Assembly: GCA_017881545.1 (NCBI GenBank)
Contig: JADGQU010000024.1
Span: forward strand, 1 to 14,454
Origin: Gemmatimonadaceae bacterium
GTDB lineage: Bacteria; Gemmatimonadota; Gemmatimonadetes; Gemmatimonadales; Gemmatimonadaceae
Direction of reading: 5' to 3'
DNA: 14,454 nt
The translations under genes were made by a program, and so were the position numbers. How positions within the stretch are numbered: the stretch's first letter is position 1; each line of letters starts with the position of its first letter. Below the pieces are notes generated by a model. It was given only the letters and a program-made list of their open reading frames with translations. It was not told the origin of the DNA and made no database searches. This document shows, piece after piece, positions 1 through 6,653 of the stretch.

Positions 1-279
1 CTCGACGTCCAGTTTCATGACCCGCGCAAAGGCCTCGGGAACTGGGATCGAAACGACCAGATAGCTGCGTGGTGCGCCGGACGCTGTTACGGACGGGAGA
101 GTGATCTCGACATCGCTCGACGAGTCGGATCTGGAGCCATCCGCCGTGATCAGTGATGTGGCGCGGACTCCAGTCCCTGGCGTGGGAGCAGATGACGATT
201 GCGCCGCAGCCGTGGAGAGAGCGCCCGAAACGACGAAAACGAATGCAGCGATGCTTACGCCGCGGACGTGCGCGATCAC
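1..279 (-). CDS. Exported protein, N-terminal part only (cut by window edge)
   Basis: An open frame of 93 codons reads from a GTG at 279-277 to the left edge without a stop. The GTG overlaps the TGA of the preceding gene (GTGA, four bases), which suggests translational coupling. The first ~27 residues form a signal peptide: a short N-terminus with His and Arg, a hydrophobic core (AAFVFVVSGAL) and an Ala-rich cleavage site ending in AAAQ. The mature part seen so far is Ser/Thr-rich and low in charge, with a beta-like stretch (RSYLVVSIPVPEAF). Function is not recognisable from this fragment. As the fourth gene of a chaperone/subunit operon it may be another fibre component, tip protein or accessory protein. 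A typical usher start is not evident. No good Shine-Dalgarno sequence is seen, which fits coupling. It is real with fair confidence; identity unknown. Confidence 0.6.
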   Translation of the reverse strand, partial: MIAHVRGVSIAAFVFVVSGALSTAAAQSSSAPTPGTGVRATSLITADGSRSDSSSDVEITLPSVTASGAPRSYLVVSIPVPEAFARVMKLDVE

Positions 280-779
280 GGGACCGTCTGCGAGAGCGTG
301 ATCGAGTAGTTCCCCGAGTAGGTAGCTGGCGGATCGGTGGCCCAACGGAGTATCAGGCGGAAGAAGATCGTGTTGTTCCACGGATCGTTCGTTCCGTTCC
401 GGACCACTGTGCGCGCTTCGACGGCAGCATTGACGGAGGTGATGCTGTTCCATGTCACCAGATCGGATCGGCGCCACTGCAGATCGGCCAGCACCTTGGC
501 GCCACCCAGATTCGCCGAAGTCGCACGAATCAGGACCGTCGTCGTATGCGACTGATTGCCGCTAGTGGCGTTGACAGTGAACGTGACGCCAGTCGCCGAA
601 TTGACGAAGCCGGCGATGTAATCGGCGGCTGTCGGCGCGGGGAACGTGATCACCTGGCCGGCCAGAGTGAGCGACGTAACCGGGTTCTGCGCCGCCAGCG
701 GAGACGCGAGCAGAGCCAGCGACACCGAGATCGCCGCGCTGGTGCTGCCGCTGAATAGCTTCCGCTTGAGCGTAGACAC
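276..779 (-). CDS. Secreted fibre (pilin-like) subunit, second copy
   Basis: 167 residues, starting at a GTG six bases after the chaperone stop, with a usable ribosome site (GTAGGT) upstream. A Lys/Arg-rich start, hydrophobic core and LAA|Q site give a signal peptide of about 30 residues. The mature protein has no cysteine and is Thr/Ser/Asn-rich with alternating beta-strand character. The C-terminal pattern (FFR, then a Trp-containing strand, a Gly-Tyr-Ser turn and a final beta strand ending in Pro) matches that of the subunit at 1683-2219, so the two are probably distant paralogues. Chaperone-usher subunits are known to end in such a beta strand, recognised by the chaperone. Its position next to a PapD-like chaperone supports a minor subunit or tip/adaptor role. 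The family name (for example DUF4402 or spore-coat-U type) could not be confirmed. Confidence 0.75.
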   Translation of the reverse strand: MSTLKRKLFSGSTSAAISVSLALLASPLAAQNPVTSLTLAGQVITFPAPTAADYIAGFVNSATGVTFTVNATSGNQSHTTTVLIRATSANLGGAKVLADLQWRRSDLVTWNSITSVNAAVEARTVVRNGTNDPWNNTIFFRLILRWATDPPATYSGNYSITLSQTVP

Positions 780-785
780 GTTTAC

Positions 786-1679
786 CTACTTGGCCTGGAA
801 ATCGATCTGGCCGGCAACGAGCTCCGCGCCGCCGAAATCGATGAGTGCGAGTACGACGTAATCGCCGGGAGCCAGTCCCGCCGGAACATCGACACTCACT
901 TTGCGGGTCGCGCCAGGCAGGGTGGGGAAATCCGCGATCGGGACCTGCATCGCCAGCGTGTTGTCGAGACGTCGAAACTCCAAACGACCCCTGGCGATCA
1001 GGTGCATGGCGCCGGTGTTGTGGAAGCGCACCGAGATCTGGCGCTTGGTTGCCAGCGGAGCGTTCGCAACGCCCTTGACGGGGGTCGTCGACGAGGTCGC
1101 CGGGGTAACCGGCACGTCTTCGACGGCCATGTTCTCGACCGCTCCATCGCGCGAGAGCCCGGAAGGCGCGACGTAGACTTTCACGCCGGTCCGGAAGATG
1201 TACTGGAGCGAGTTGCCCTTCGCTGAGGCACGCCTTGGCACTTCCTCGACGAAGAAGATGTCCCAGCACTCTTTCGTCACGGGTGCGGCCGTCTGAATGG
1301 CGAGACGGACGATGCGGGAGGTGTGCGGCTCGACGCGGATCGAGAGAGGTGAGACGCTCAGCATTGCGCCGCAGGACGTGCCGCTCGAGCCCATGGGCAG
1401 AAAGCGATTGTCGCCGTTCTCGATGCGGTCCCAGTCCGAGCGCGTGATCGATGCCTGCACGACCTCGTCGGACGTGTTCGCAAGCGTGAAGCTGGCTGAC
1501 ACTCGGTTCGTGCCGGCCGTGATCATTGTCACTTCGAGCGGATCTACCAGCAGCTGCGCGGACGCAGACTGCGAGGAGACCACTCCTATGACAGCGCAAA
1601 GGGCGAGTACGGTTCCCCGGACTCGCCCCCCGCGCTCTTCACCCGCCCGTGCGGGCGAGTGAGAGCAAGATTTCAGCAT
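786..1679 (-). CDS. PapD-like periplasmic fimbrial chaperone
   Basis: 297 residues. An N-terminal signal peptide (charged first ~22 residues, hydrophobic 23-36, cleavage near SASA|Q at 41) sends it to the periplasm. The next part resembles the N-terminal immunoglobulin-like domain of pilus chaperones: a first strand LLVDPLEVTM, then SASFTLANTSDEVVQASI, a Trp-Asp, and LSVSPLSIRVEPHTSRIVRLAI, the usual place of the polyproline/basic strand that holds subunits. A Ser/Thr/Pro-rich linker (~185-205) leads to a C-terminal beta domain (ISVRFHNTGAMHL to the end). Two cysteines (GTSCGAM and KECWDIF) could form a disulfide. It is longer than the usual 230-250 residues because of the N-terminus and linker. 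It is expected to fold the two flanking subunits and deliver them to an outer-membrane usher. The ATG lies three bases after the upstream stop with no ribosome site; no later in-frame start precedes the signal peptide. Confidence 0.8.
   Translation of the reverse strand: MLKSCSHSPARAGEERGGRVRGTVLALCAVIGVVSSQSASAQLLVDPLEVTMITAGTNRVSASFTLANTSDEVVQASITRSDWDRIENGDNRFLPMGSSGTSCGAMLSVSPLSIRVEPHTSRIVRLAIQTAAPVTKECWDIFFVEEVPRRASAKGNSLQYIFRTGVKVYVAPSGLSRDGAVENMAVEDVPVTPATSSTTPVKGVANAPLATKRQISVRFHNTGAMHLIARGRLEFRRLDNTLAMQVPIADFPTLPGATRKVSVDVPAGLAPGDYVVLALIDFGGAELVAGQIDFQAK
1638..1663 (-). promoter_or_regulatory. Strong hairpin just inside the chaperone start
   Basis: On the mRNA strand a GC-rich stem of about eleven pairs (six G-C pairs next to the loop, one mismatch, then four more pairs and a G-U) closes a very small loop. 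It begins about 16 bases after the chaperone ATG and covers codons 6-14, directly after the stop of the first subunit gene. The chaperone start has no ribosome site. The hairpin could slow ribosomes or stabilise the upstream subunit mRNA after processing, giving more subunit than chaperone. There is no T-run, so it is not a simple terminator. The structure is seen in the sequence; the role is inferred. Confidence 0.4.
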
Positions 1680-1682
1680 TAG

Positions 1683-2219
1683 TTACGGAGCCGAAAGGGT
1701 GAATACGACTGGCAAGCTGTAGGTACCTGGAGCATTGCTTGCGCTCGTGAAGTCTGACGCCCAGCTCGTTCTGAAGAACGCCTGTGCGGCCGTACCGTTG
1801 GTCGAGCTCGCGCCAGACGCGAACGTCGCGTCGGCTGCGGTGATCGCTGCGAAGGTGCCACCAACCGCGGTCGACCAAGCAAGGTCGGCGATCGGCTTCA
1901 CACCGGCATCGCTGCCGACGTAGGTCCAGTTCGCTGCGTTCTGTGACTTGATCTTCAGCGTCCAGCTTCTGTTCGCCTTGATCGTGAAGCTCGGGCCCGC
2001 ATCGGCAAGAGTGTTGCCGGCATCGATATTGTCAGCGGTCGGGTTGGTCAGTGCGGTCGAAGCCGAGCTCATGCCGAGCTTGACCAGCGCGCCAACGGAG
2101 ACCGAGGCGGTGTTGGTGGTCGTGCACGAGCCGGTGCCACTGCACTGCGCATTTGCCTGGCTTGTGACAATGGCGGTTCCGAGCACCATCGCGGCCATTA
2201 AAGAACGGGTCGCTCTCAT
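1683..2219 (-). CDS. Secreted fibre (pilin-like) subunit, first gene of operon
   Basis: 178 residues, ATG at 2219 with GGAG about ten bases upstream. A classical signal peptide (MRATRSLMAA, then a hydrophobic core) ends at QANA|Q near residue 24. Two cysteines, 26 and 32, sit close together at the mature N-terminus. The rest is rich in Ala, Ser, Thr and Gly, low in charge and beta-like, with conserved-looking Trp residues (RSWTLKI, NWTYVG). It ends in the same FFR...GTYSLPVVFTLSAP-type terminal strand seen in the downstream paralogue. Size, signal peptide, composition and the adjacent chaperone gene fit a major subunit of a chaperone-usher surface fibre. As the promoter-proximal gene, before a hairpin, it is likely the most abundant product. 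I cannot name the exact family. Confidence 0.78.
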   Translation of the reverse strand: MRATRSLMAAMVLGTAIVTSQANAQCSGTGSCTTTNTASVSVGALVKLGMSSASTALTNPTADNIDAGNTLADAGPSFTIKANRSWTLKIKSQNAANWTYVGSDAGVKPIADLAWSTAVGGTFAAITAADATFASGASSTNGTAAQAFFRTSWASDFTSASNAPGTYSLPVVFTLSAP

Positions 2220-2469
2220 TTTCGATTATCTCCAAGGGAATTTGATGGTGCCGGTATTTGGCTCCGAGCCTAAACCGGTCCGTTCAAAACGGTTGAATGC
2301 TACGTCAATTAGTTTTGGATCTGCTACCTATAAGACGAAAACGGACCGCCTCTGTAACGGGGTTTTCACCCTTTTTTTAGAGGCAAATCCGTTGACTTTT
2401 TGGCGCTTCTGTGCCCTTCCGGGCGCTATCTGTTTATTGCCCCCTCAGACGGCCCGAAGCTGCCTTCAA
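2220..2469 (-). promoter_or_regulatory. Long structured 5' leader of the fibre operon
   Basis: No gene is supported here. On the mRNA strand the predicted 250-base leader contains a series of hairpins. At 2424-2413 there is GCCC-GGAA-GGGC, a GNRA loop. At 2392-2341 a two-part stem (ACGGA/TCCGT, then GCCTCT/AGAGGC) carries an inner GGGT-GAAA-ACCC hairpin, again a GNRA loop. At 2292-2280 there is CCGTT-TTG-AACGG. At 2278-2251 a bulged stem of about eleven pairs lies just before the ribosome site (GGAG at 2234-2231). Several stems plus two GNRA loops are typical of cis-regulatory RNA. I do not see the conserved core of the c-di-GMP (GEMM) or other riboswitches I know. No clear intrinsic terminator with a T-run lies in the leader. 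Confidence 0.45.
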
Positions 2470-2475
2470 GCACAT

Positions 2476-2503
2476 AATCTACAACATTTGTTTAACTAAT
2501 CAA
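2476..2503 (-). promoter_or_regulatory. Candidate sigma-70 promoter for the fibre operon
   Basis: On the minus strand TTGATT (2503-2498) is separated by 16 bases from TAGATT (2481-2476), inside the most AT-rich stretch of the gap. This predicts transcription starting near 2469 and a leader of about 250 bases before the subunit ATG. Four of six bases match at -10 and five of six at -35 (TTGACA). It sits just downstream of the hairpin taken as the acs terminator. Confidence 0.4.
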
Positions 2504-2513
2504 CTGAAATGAT

Positions 2514-2537
2514 TTCCGCATCCGCGCCCGTGCGGAA
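2514..2537 (-). terminator. Hairpin after acs, possible terminator
   Basis: A perfect seven-base inverted repeat (TTCCGCA / TGCGGAA) with a ten-base loop lies about 90 bases after the acs stop and immediately before the fibre-operon promoter. On the acs strand the stem is followed by ATCATTT, only a weak T-rich tail, so termination is plausible but not certain. The stretch 2538-2629 between acs and this hairpin holds nothing else I can support. Confidence 0.35.
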
Positions 2538-2629
2538 TTGCGTCAGGGTTTGTTCGGGTGCGCATGGTAAAACCTTATAGCTCAATATGATTGCCGCCAC
2601 CGTAGCTTCCCGGATTAGCTGATAAGAAA

Positions 2630-4594
2630 TCACCCTTCCTTGTCTTCGTACTGATCCTTGAGGCTCGCCACGACATTCGGATCAGCGAGCGTCGTCACGT
2701 CGCCCAACGCACGTCCCTCGGCGATGTCGCGCAGAAGTCGGCGCATGATTTTCCCCGAGCGTGTTTTCGGTAAGTCAGCGGAGAACAAAATGTCGTCCGG
2801 ACGCGCAAGCGCACCGATCTTTTTTGCGACGAATTCCTTCAGCTCCTCGCGCAACGCCTGGCTCTGCTTGCTCTTGTCCCGAAGGGTCACGAACGCGGCA
2901 ATTGCCTGGCCCTTGAGCTCGTGCGACTTGCCGACAACCGCTGCCTCAGCCACCGCCGGATGCTCCACCAGTGCGGACTCGACCTCCATCGTGCCGATGC
3001 GGTGCCCGGCGACGTTGAGCACATCATCCACTCTGCCCAGGATCCAGAAGTAGCCATCGCTGTCTCGCTTCGCGCCGTCACCCGCGAAATACAGGTCGGG
3101 ACGACCCGGCCACTTCGAGAAGTAAGTCTCGACGTAGCGTTGGTCGTCACCCCAAATGGTGCGGAGCATCGAGGGAAACGGTTTGGTGAGCGCCAGCAAT
3201 CCGCCGCCGACATCGATGCGTTTCCCGAGTGAATCGAGAAGATCCGCGGTGTAGCCGGGCAGCGGCTTCGTCGCACTTCCCGGTTTCGTCTGCGTGATTC
3301 CCGGTAGCGGTGAAATTACGATTGCGCCCGTCTCTGTCTGCCACCACGTGTCCACGATCGGACACCGATTCCCACCGATGTGCTCGCGGTACCACATCCA
3401 CGCCTCCGGATTGATCGGCTCGCCGACGGAGCCGAGGAGGCGGAGGCGCGAGAGATCATGCTTCGCGGGATATTCGTCGCCCCATTTCATGAACGCACGA
3501 ATCGCCGTAGGCGCCGTATAGAGAATCGTGACACCATGTCGCTCGCAGATGTCCCAGAACCGGTTTTTTTCGGGCCAGTCCGGTGCGCCTTCGTACATCA
3601 CGCACGTCGCGCCATTGGCCAGCGGGCCGTAGACGAGATACGAGTGCCCGGTAACCCAGCCGATGTCGGCCGTGCACCAGAACACGTCCTCATCCTTGAG
3701 ATCGAAGACCATTCTGGTCGTGGTTGCGACTCCGGTGAGATAGCCTCCGGTCGTGTGCACGATGCCCTTTGGCTTGCCGGTGGTCCCCGACGTGTAGAGG
3801 ATGAATAACACGTCCTCCGCGTCCATCGTCTCCGGCTCGCAGTGGAGGGGCGCATCCTGCATGAGACGGTGCCACCAGTGGTCGCGACCTTCCCGCATCT
3901 CCGCGAACGCTTCGTCTCCCGAGCTGCCGGGGCGACGCTGCACCACCACCACGTGCTCGATCGACGGGGTCGTCTCCAACGCCTTGTCGGAATTGCGCTT
4001 CAAGGGAATTACCTGGCCGCGGCGATAGCCGGCGTCGGCGGTGATGAGCACCTTCACCTTGGAGTCGTTGATCCTGTCGCTCAGCGATTCGGGAGAAAAA
4101 CCGCCGAATACGACCGAGTGAATGGCGCCGATGCGCGCGCACGCGAGCATCGAGATCGCGGCCTCGGGTATGAGCGGAAGATAGATCGCCACGCGATCCC
4201 CTTTGCGGACTCCCAGCTTCTTGAGGACGTTGGCGAATTTCGAGACCTCGCGGTAAAGATCCCAGTACGTAAGCGTCCGCCTGTCACCCGGCTCTCCTTC
4301 CCAGATGAGCGCCGCTTTGTTTCTCCGTGATCCGCGAACGTGACGGTCGACGCAGTTGGCGGAAATGTTGAGTTTTCCGCCGGTAAACCATTGCGCGTGG
4401 GGAGGCTTCCAATCGAGAACCTTCTTCCACGGCTCGATCCATTCGAGCGCGCGCGCCTGCTCGGCCCAGAACTTCTCGGGATCTTGCTCGGCCTTGGCGT
4501 AGATGTCGGGTGACGAGACGTTGGCCGCCAGCTTGAATTCCGGCGGCGGCTCGAACTTCCGGGTTTCCGTTAAGAGGACGTCGATGTCGGTCAT
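2630..4594 (-). CDS. acs: Acetyl-CoA synthetase (AMP-forming)
   Basis: 654 residues, the normal length (about 650) for this cytoplasmic enzyme, which converts acetate, ATP and CoA to acetyl-CoA, AMP and pyrophosphate. Family signatures occur in order: the N-terminal acetyl-CoA synthetase region with WFTGGKLNISANCVDRH (69-85), the phosphate-binding loop YTSGTTGKPKG (267-277), GSVGEPINPEAW, the acetate-pocket motif DTWWQTETG, the hinge region GRVDDVLNVAGHRIGTMEVE, and the C-terminal PKTRSGKIMRR. Lys615 in this last motif corresponds to the catalytic lysine that is reversibly acetylated in Acs enzymes. Nothing is truncated. It is transcribed away from the membrane-protein gene at 4784. The nearby pyrophosphatase gene (13504) removes the pyrophosphate product of such reactions, but the distance suggests no direct link. 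Confidence 0.97.
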   Translation of the reverse strand: MTDIDVLLTETRKFEPPPEFKLAANVSSPDIYAKAEQDPEKFWAEQARALEWIEPWKKVLDWKPPHAQWFTGGKLNISANCVDRHVRGSRRNKAALIWEGEPGDRRTLTYWDLYREVSKFANVLKKLGVRKGDRVAIYLPLIPEAAISMLACARIGAIHSVVFGGFSPESLSDRINDSKVKVLITADAGYRRGQVIPLKRNSDKALETTPSIEHVVVVQRRPGSSGDEAFAEMREGRDHWWHRLMQDAPLHCEPETMDAEDVLFILYTSGTTGKPKGIVHTTGGYLTGVATTTRMVFDLKDEDVFWCTADIGWVTGHSYLVYGPLANGATCVMYEGAPDWPEKNRFWDICERHGVTILYTAPTAIRAFMKWGDEYPAKHDLSRLRLLGSVGEPINPEAWMWYREHIGGNRCPIVDTWWQTETGAIVISPLPGITQTKPGSATKPLPGYTADLLDSLGKRIDVGGGLLALTKPFPSMLRTIWGDDQRYVETYFSKWPGRPDLYFAGDGAKRDSDGYFWILGRVDDVLNVAGHRIGTMEVESALVEHPAVAEAAVVGKSHELKGQAIAAFVTLRDKSKQSQALREELKEFVAKKIGALARPDDILFSADLPKTRSGKIMRRLLRDIAEGRALGDVTTLADPNVVASLKDQYEDKEG

Positions 4595-4783
4595 TGGCGC
4601 GAAGTGGTTGGTCGTCGCCGCGTTGGCAAATCTGCAAGTCGCAATTGGCGGAACCGCAAGGATATAGCGTTTTGCCTCGCTCTCGCCAGAGTGGCAAGTT
4701 CCAGGCGAACGTCCGATGCCAACGACCGTAGCGCTAACGGAAAGTCAGTTGTATCGTGTTCCGCCCCAATCCCGGAGAAACGC
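4595..4783. promoter_or_regulatory. Divergent intergenic region with imperfect palindrome
   Basis: This 189-base region separates acs (leftward) from the membrane-protein gene (rightward) and must hold both promoters. An imperfect palindrome at 4672-4697 (TTGCC ... GGCAA outside GCTCT ... AGAGT) lies near its middle and could be an operator for either gene. On the acs strand TATATC at 4665-4660 could be a -10 without a matching -35. For the rightward gene only the ribosome site GGAG at 4774-4777 is clear. Confidence 0.25.
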
Positions 4784-5386
4784 ATGAAAGGGAAGTACCT
4801 ACTCTACGGAACCCTCGCAGCGGGCATCACCCTTTTTGTCTGGCAGACCATCTCCAACGTCGCGATTCCCTGGCACGCCGCGACGATCAACAAATTCGCG
4901 GACAACTCCGGTGCGGTGAAGGCGATCCAGGCCATCGCGCCCACCAACGGGGTCTACTACGCCGAGCAGGGAGCGTTGGTGATGCAGTCCTTCACGCCGG
5001 ATTTGGCGGACAAATCGAAAGCGATGGGCCCGAACCTGGGGAAGCAGATCGCAATCGATCTGGTCTCGGCTCTGGTCCTCTGCATCGTCGTCGCGCAGAT
5101 CGGCGTGCGTAGGAAACGCGACACCGCAACGCAGCTGGCGCTCGTGGGGTTTGCGATGGTCGTGATCAAGGAGTTGTCCGACTGGAACTGGTACGGCTTC
5201 GCCGCCAACTATGAGATCGTCAACATTATCGACCTCACAATCCAGTTCGCGCTTGCCGGCGCGGTGATCGCCTGGGTCTACAACAAGCAGATGCGCGGTG
5301 ACGCCGTCCCGGCTGGCGAGACGCCGGGCGTTCGCGCCCAGGGCAACTACCGCGCGCCGAACGACAAGAGGATGCCGGTCAGCTAA
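4784..5386 (+). CDS. Four-helix integral membrane protein, function unknown
   Basis: 200 residues. The ATG at 4784 is preceded by GGAG with six-base spacing, which decides it over longer upstream readings. Likely membrane segments are residues 5-27, 88-107, 114-131 and 145-167. A loop of about 60 residues (28-87) between the first and second helices contains NKFADNSGAVKAIQAIAPTNGVYYAEQGAL and is probably extracytoplasmic. A basic patch (RRKR, 109-112) sits between helices two and three, and the last ~33 residues are polar and basic, probably cytoplasmic. The WNWYGF motif after helix three is aromatic-rich. I do not recognise the family. It stands alone, divergent from acs and about 90 bases before the heme operon, from which a strong hairpin separates it. 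Confidence 0.85.
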   Translation: MKGKYLLYGTLAAGITLFVWQTISNVAIPWHAATINKFADNSGAVKAIQAIAPTNGVYYAEQGALVMQSFTPDLADKSKAMGPNLGKQIAIDLVSALVLCIVVAQIGVRRKRDTATQLALVGFAMVVIKELSDWNWYGFAANYEIVNIIDLTIQFALAGAVIAWVYNKQMRGDAVPAGETPGVRAQGNYRAPNDKRMPVS

Positions 5387-5440
5387 CGCGATAACTGCGA
5401 CATTCGCTCGCGGGCACGCCTTCGCAACGTCGCTTAAATT

Positions 5441-5473
5441 GATGGGTCGGTGACATATCGTCGCCGACCCATC
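5441..5473 (+). promoter_or_regulatory. Near-perfect 14-bp stem-loop before the tetrapyrrole operon
   Basis: GATGGGTCGG (5441-5450) and CCGACCCATC (5464-5473) are perfect inverted repeats. The stem continues inward through TGAC/GTCG (one G-U pair) to a five-base loop ATATC, making 14 pairs. It ends four bases before the ATG at 5478 and occupies the place where a ribosome site would be. No T-run follows, so a simple terminator for the upstream gene is unlikely. A palindromic operator, or an mRNA structure controlling translation of the first heme gene, fits better. TTAAAT at 5434-5439, just upstream, could be a -10, but no good -35 is seen. Confidence 0.5.
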
Positions 5474-5477
5474 TTCG

Positions 5478-6653
5478 ATGAATGCACCTCTTGAGACAAT
5501 AATGGCGGTCAACCTGTCCGACTCGCCCTCGATATCGACGGAGGTCTCCGACCCCGTCAACGCGCGCATCCTCGCCGTCTCGGAGGATCGCATCGCCGGC
5601 TTCGTCGCAGAGCCGTTCGCCGCGATCGCCGAGGCCACGGAGCTTTCCGAAAACGTGATCATCGAGCGGCTCAGCGCGATGCTGGCCGCTGGCGTGATCA
5701 GGCGCATCAGGCAGACGTTGATGGCGACGAATCTTGCGCCGGGCGCACTCGTCGCGTGGCGGGTCGCCGCCGACGATCTTGATTCCGCCTTCAACTACAT
5801 GGTGAAGGAAGACCCATTCTCAGGTCACGTCGTGATTCGCTCGACCGACACCGAGACGCCGGGCTCGGTCTACAGGTTGTGGACGACGCTCAAGGTGCCG
5901 CAGGGATTTTCGATGGAGCGGCACTGCGAATACCTGGCGGGGAAGGTGGGTGCGGAGTCTTTCCGGATCATGCCAGCCAAGCGCCTGTTCGCGCTGGGAG
6001 TCGGACACGTGCGTCGTCGCGGCATGGAGCCGGGATCGAGGAGCGATGAGCCGGGACGTGTGCTCGACACGAACATCGTCGAGCTGTCGCCGCTGGAGTG
6101 GCGCGTCCTCACGGCGCTCAAGCGCGAATTCACCGTAGATGAGATCACGCCCACTCCGTGGCGAGGCCGTGCTCGAGAAGCGGGAGTGTCGCTCGATGAT
6201 TTCATTCGCATCGCCGGCTCGCTGAGCGCGCGCGAGGTGATCGGGCGATTTTCGACCTTCCTCGAGCACGTGAAGCCCTCGGCCGGCGGCGAGCGCGTGA
6301 CGCGGTACAACGCGCTGTTTCACTGGAGGGTTCCAGCCGGCAGAGAGATAGAGGCGGGCATGGAAATCGGCCGCCATCATATCCTCACGCACGCCTACTG
6401 GCGCGAAGGCGGCCCCGAGTTCGCGAACGTGAACGTCATGGCAGTGGCGCACGGCACCGACAAACAGCTCGTGCTGGAGCATAAGGTGGCGATCGACAGG
6501 CATCTCGAGGAAGCCGGCATCCCGATTTCGTACACTAACGTGTTCTGGGGCGGACGAAGCGAGATCAAGCCGTCGGAGATCTCTCCTGTCGAGTACCAGG
6601 CCTGGGCGGAGCGCGTCGGCCTGTTAGCAGGTGCGAGAATGGGGGAGGGGTGA
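5478..6653 (+). CDS. Double Lrp/AsnC-type protein, likely fused siroheme decarboxylase (AhbA-AhbB / NirD-NirL type)
   Basis: 391 residues with two tandem Lrp/AsnC-like units. The first (about 28-180) has a winged-helix region (AAIAEATELSENVIIERLSAMLAAGVIRR) then an alpha/beta half containing SGHVVIRS (His117) and YRLWTTLKVP. The second (about 200-365) repeats this with a degenerate helix region, then EVIGRFSTFLEHVK, NALFHWRVP, LTHAYWRE (His305) and VNVMAVAHG (His325). These resemble the motifs of siroheme decarboxylases, which convert siroheme to 12,18-didecarboxysiroheme on the way to heme or heme d1; fused NirDL proteins are known. The tetrapyrrole operon context strongly favours an enzyme over a general regulator, although databases may label it an AsnC regulator. 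The start could also be ATG 5502 (residue 9). Neither start has a clear ribosome site. The stop overlaps cobA-hemD by four bases. Confidence 0.75.
   Translation: MNAPLETIMAVNLSDSPSISTEVSDPVNARILAVSEDRIAGFVAEPFAAIAEATELSENVIIERLSAMLAAGVIRRIRQTLMATNLAPGALVAWRVAADDLDSAFNYMVKEDPFSGHVVIRSTDTETPGSVYRLWTTLKVPQGFSMERHCEYLAGKVGAESFRIMPAKRLFALGVGHVRRRGMEPGSRSDEPGRVLDTNIVELSPLEWRVLTALKREFTVDEITPTPWRGRAREAGVSLDDFIRIAGSLSAREVIGRFSTFLEHVKPSAGGERVTRYNALFHWRVPAGREIEAGMEIGRHHILTHAYWREGGPEFANVNVMAVAHGTDKQLVLEHKVAIDRHLEEAGIPISYTNVFWGGRSEIKPSEISPVEYQAWAERVGLLAGARMGEG

Noticed and set aside
562..1599. A 345-codon minus-strand frame overlapping the chaperone gene
   Set aside because: It is in another frame of the chaperone and second subunit genes, which have signal peptides and family patterns; its composition is Arg/His-rich and without motifs.
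2341..2400. A rightward intrinsic terminator (hairpin then a T5 run on the plus strand)
   Set aside because: No plus-strand gene ends upstream of it; the hairpin is better explained as part of the leftward leader RNA.
2341..2469. A c-di-GMP (GEMM-type) riboswitch
   Set aside because: A GAAA-loop hairpin and an AGGTAGC segment look suggestive, but the conserved core sequences around the ligand pocket were not found, so the name is not used.
1948..2499. A plus-strand frame reaching into the gap before acs
   Set aside because: It is antisense to the first subunit gene and its leader, has no ribosome site, and its tail covers the structured leader.
4799..5794. A 331-codon minus-strand frame opposite the membrane protein gene
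   Set aside because: It spans the promoter hairpin of the heme operon and runs antisense to two better genes; no signal or domain was seen.
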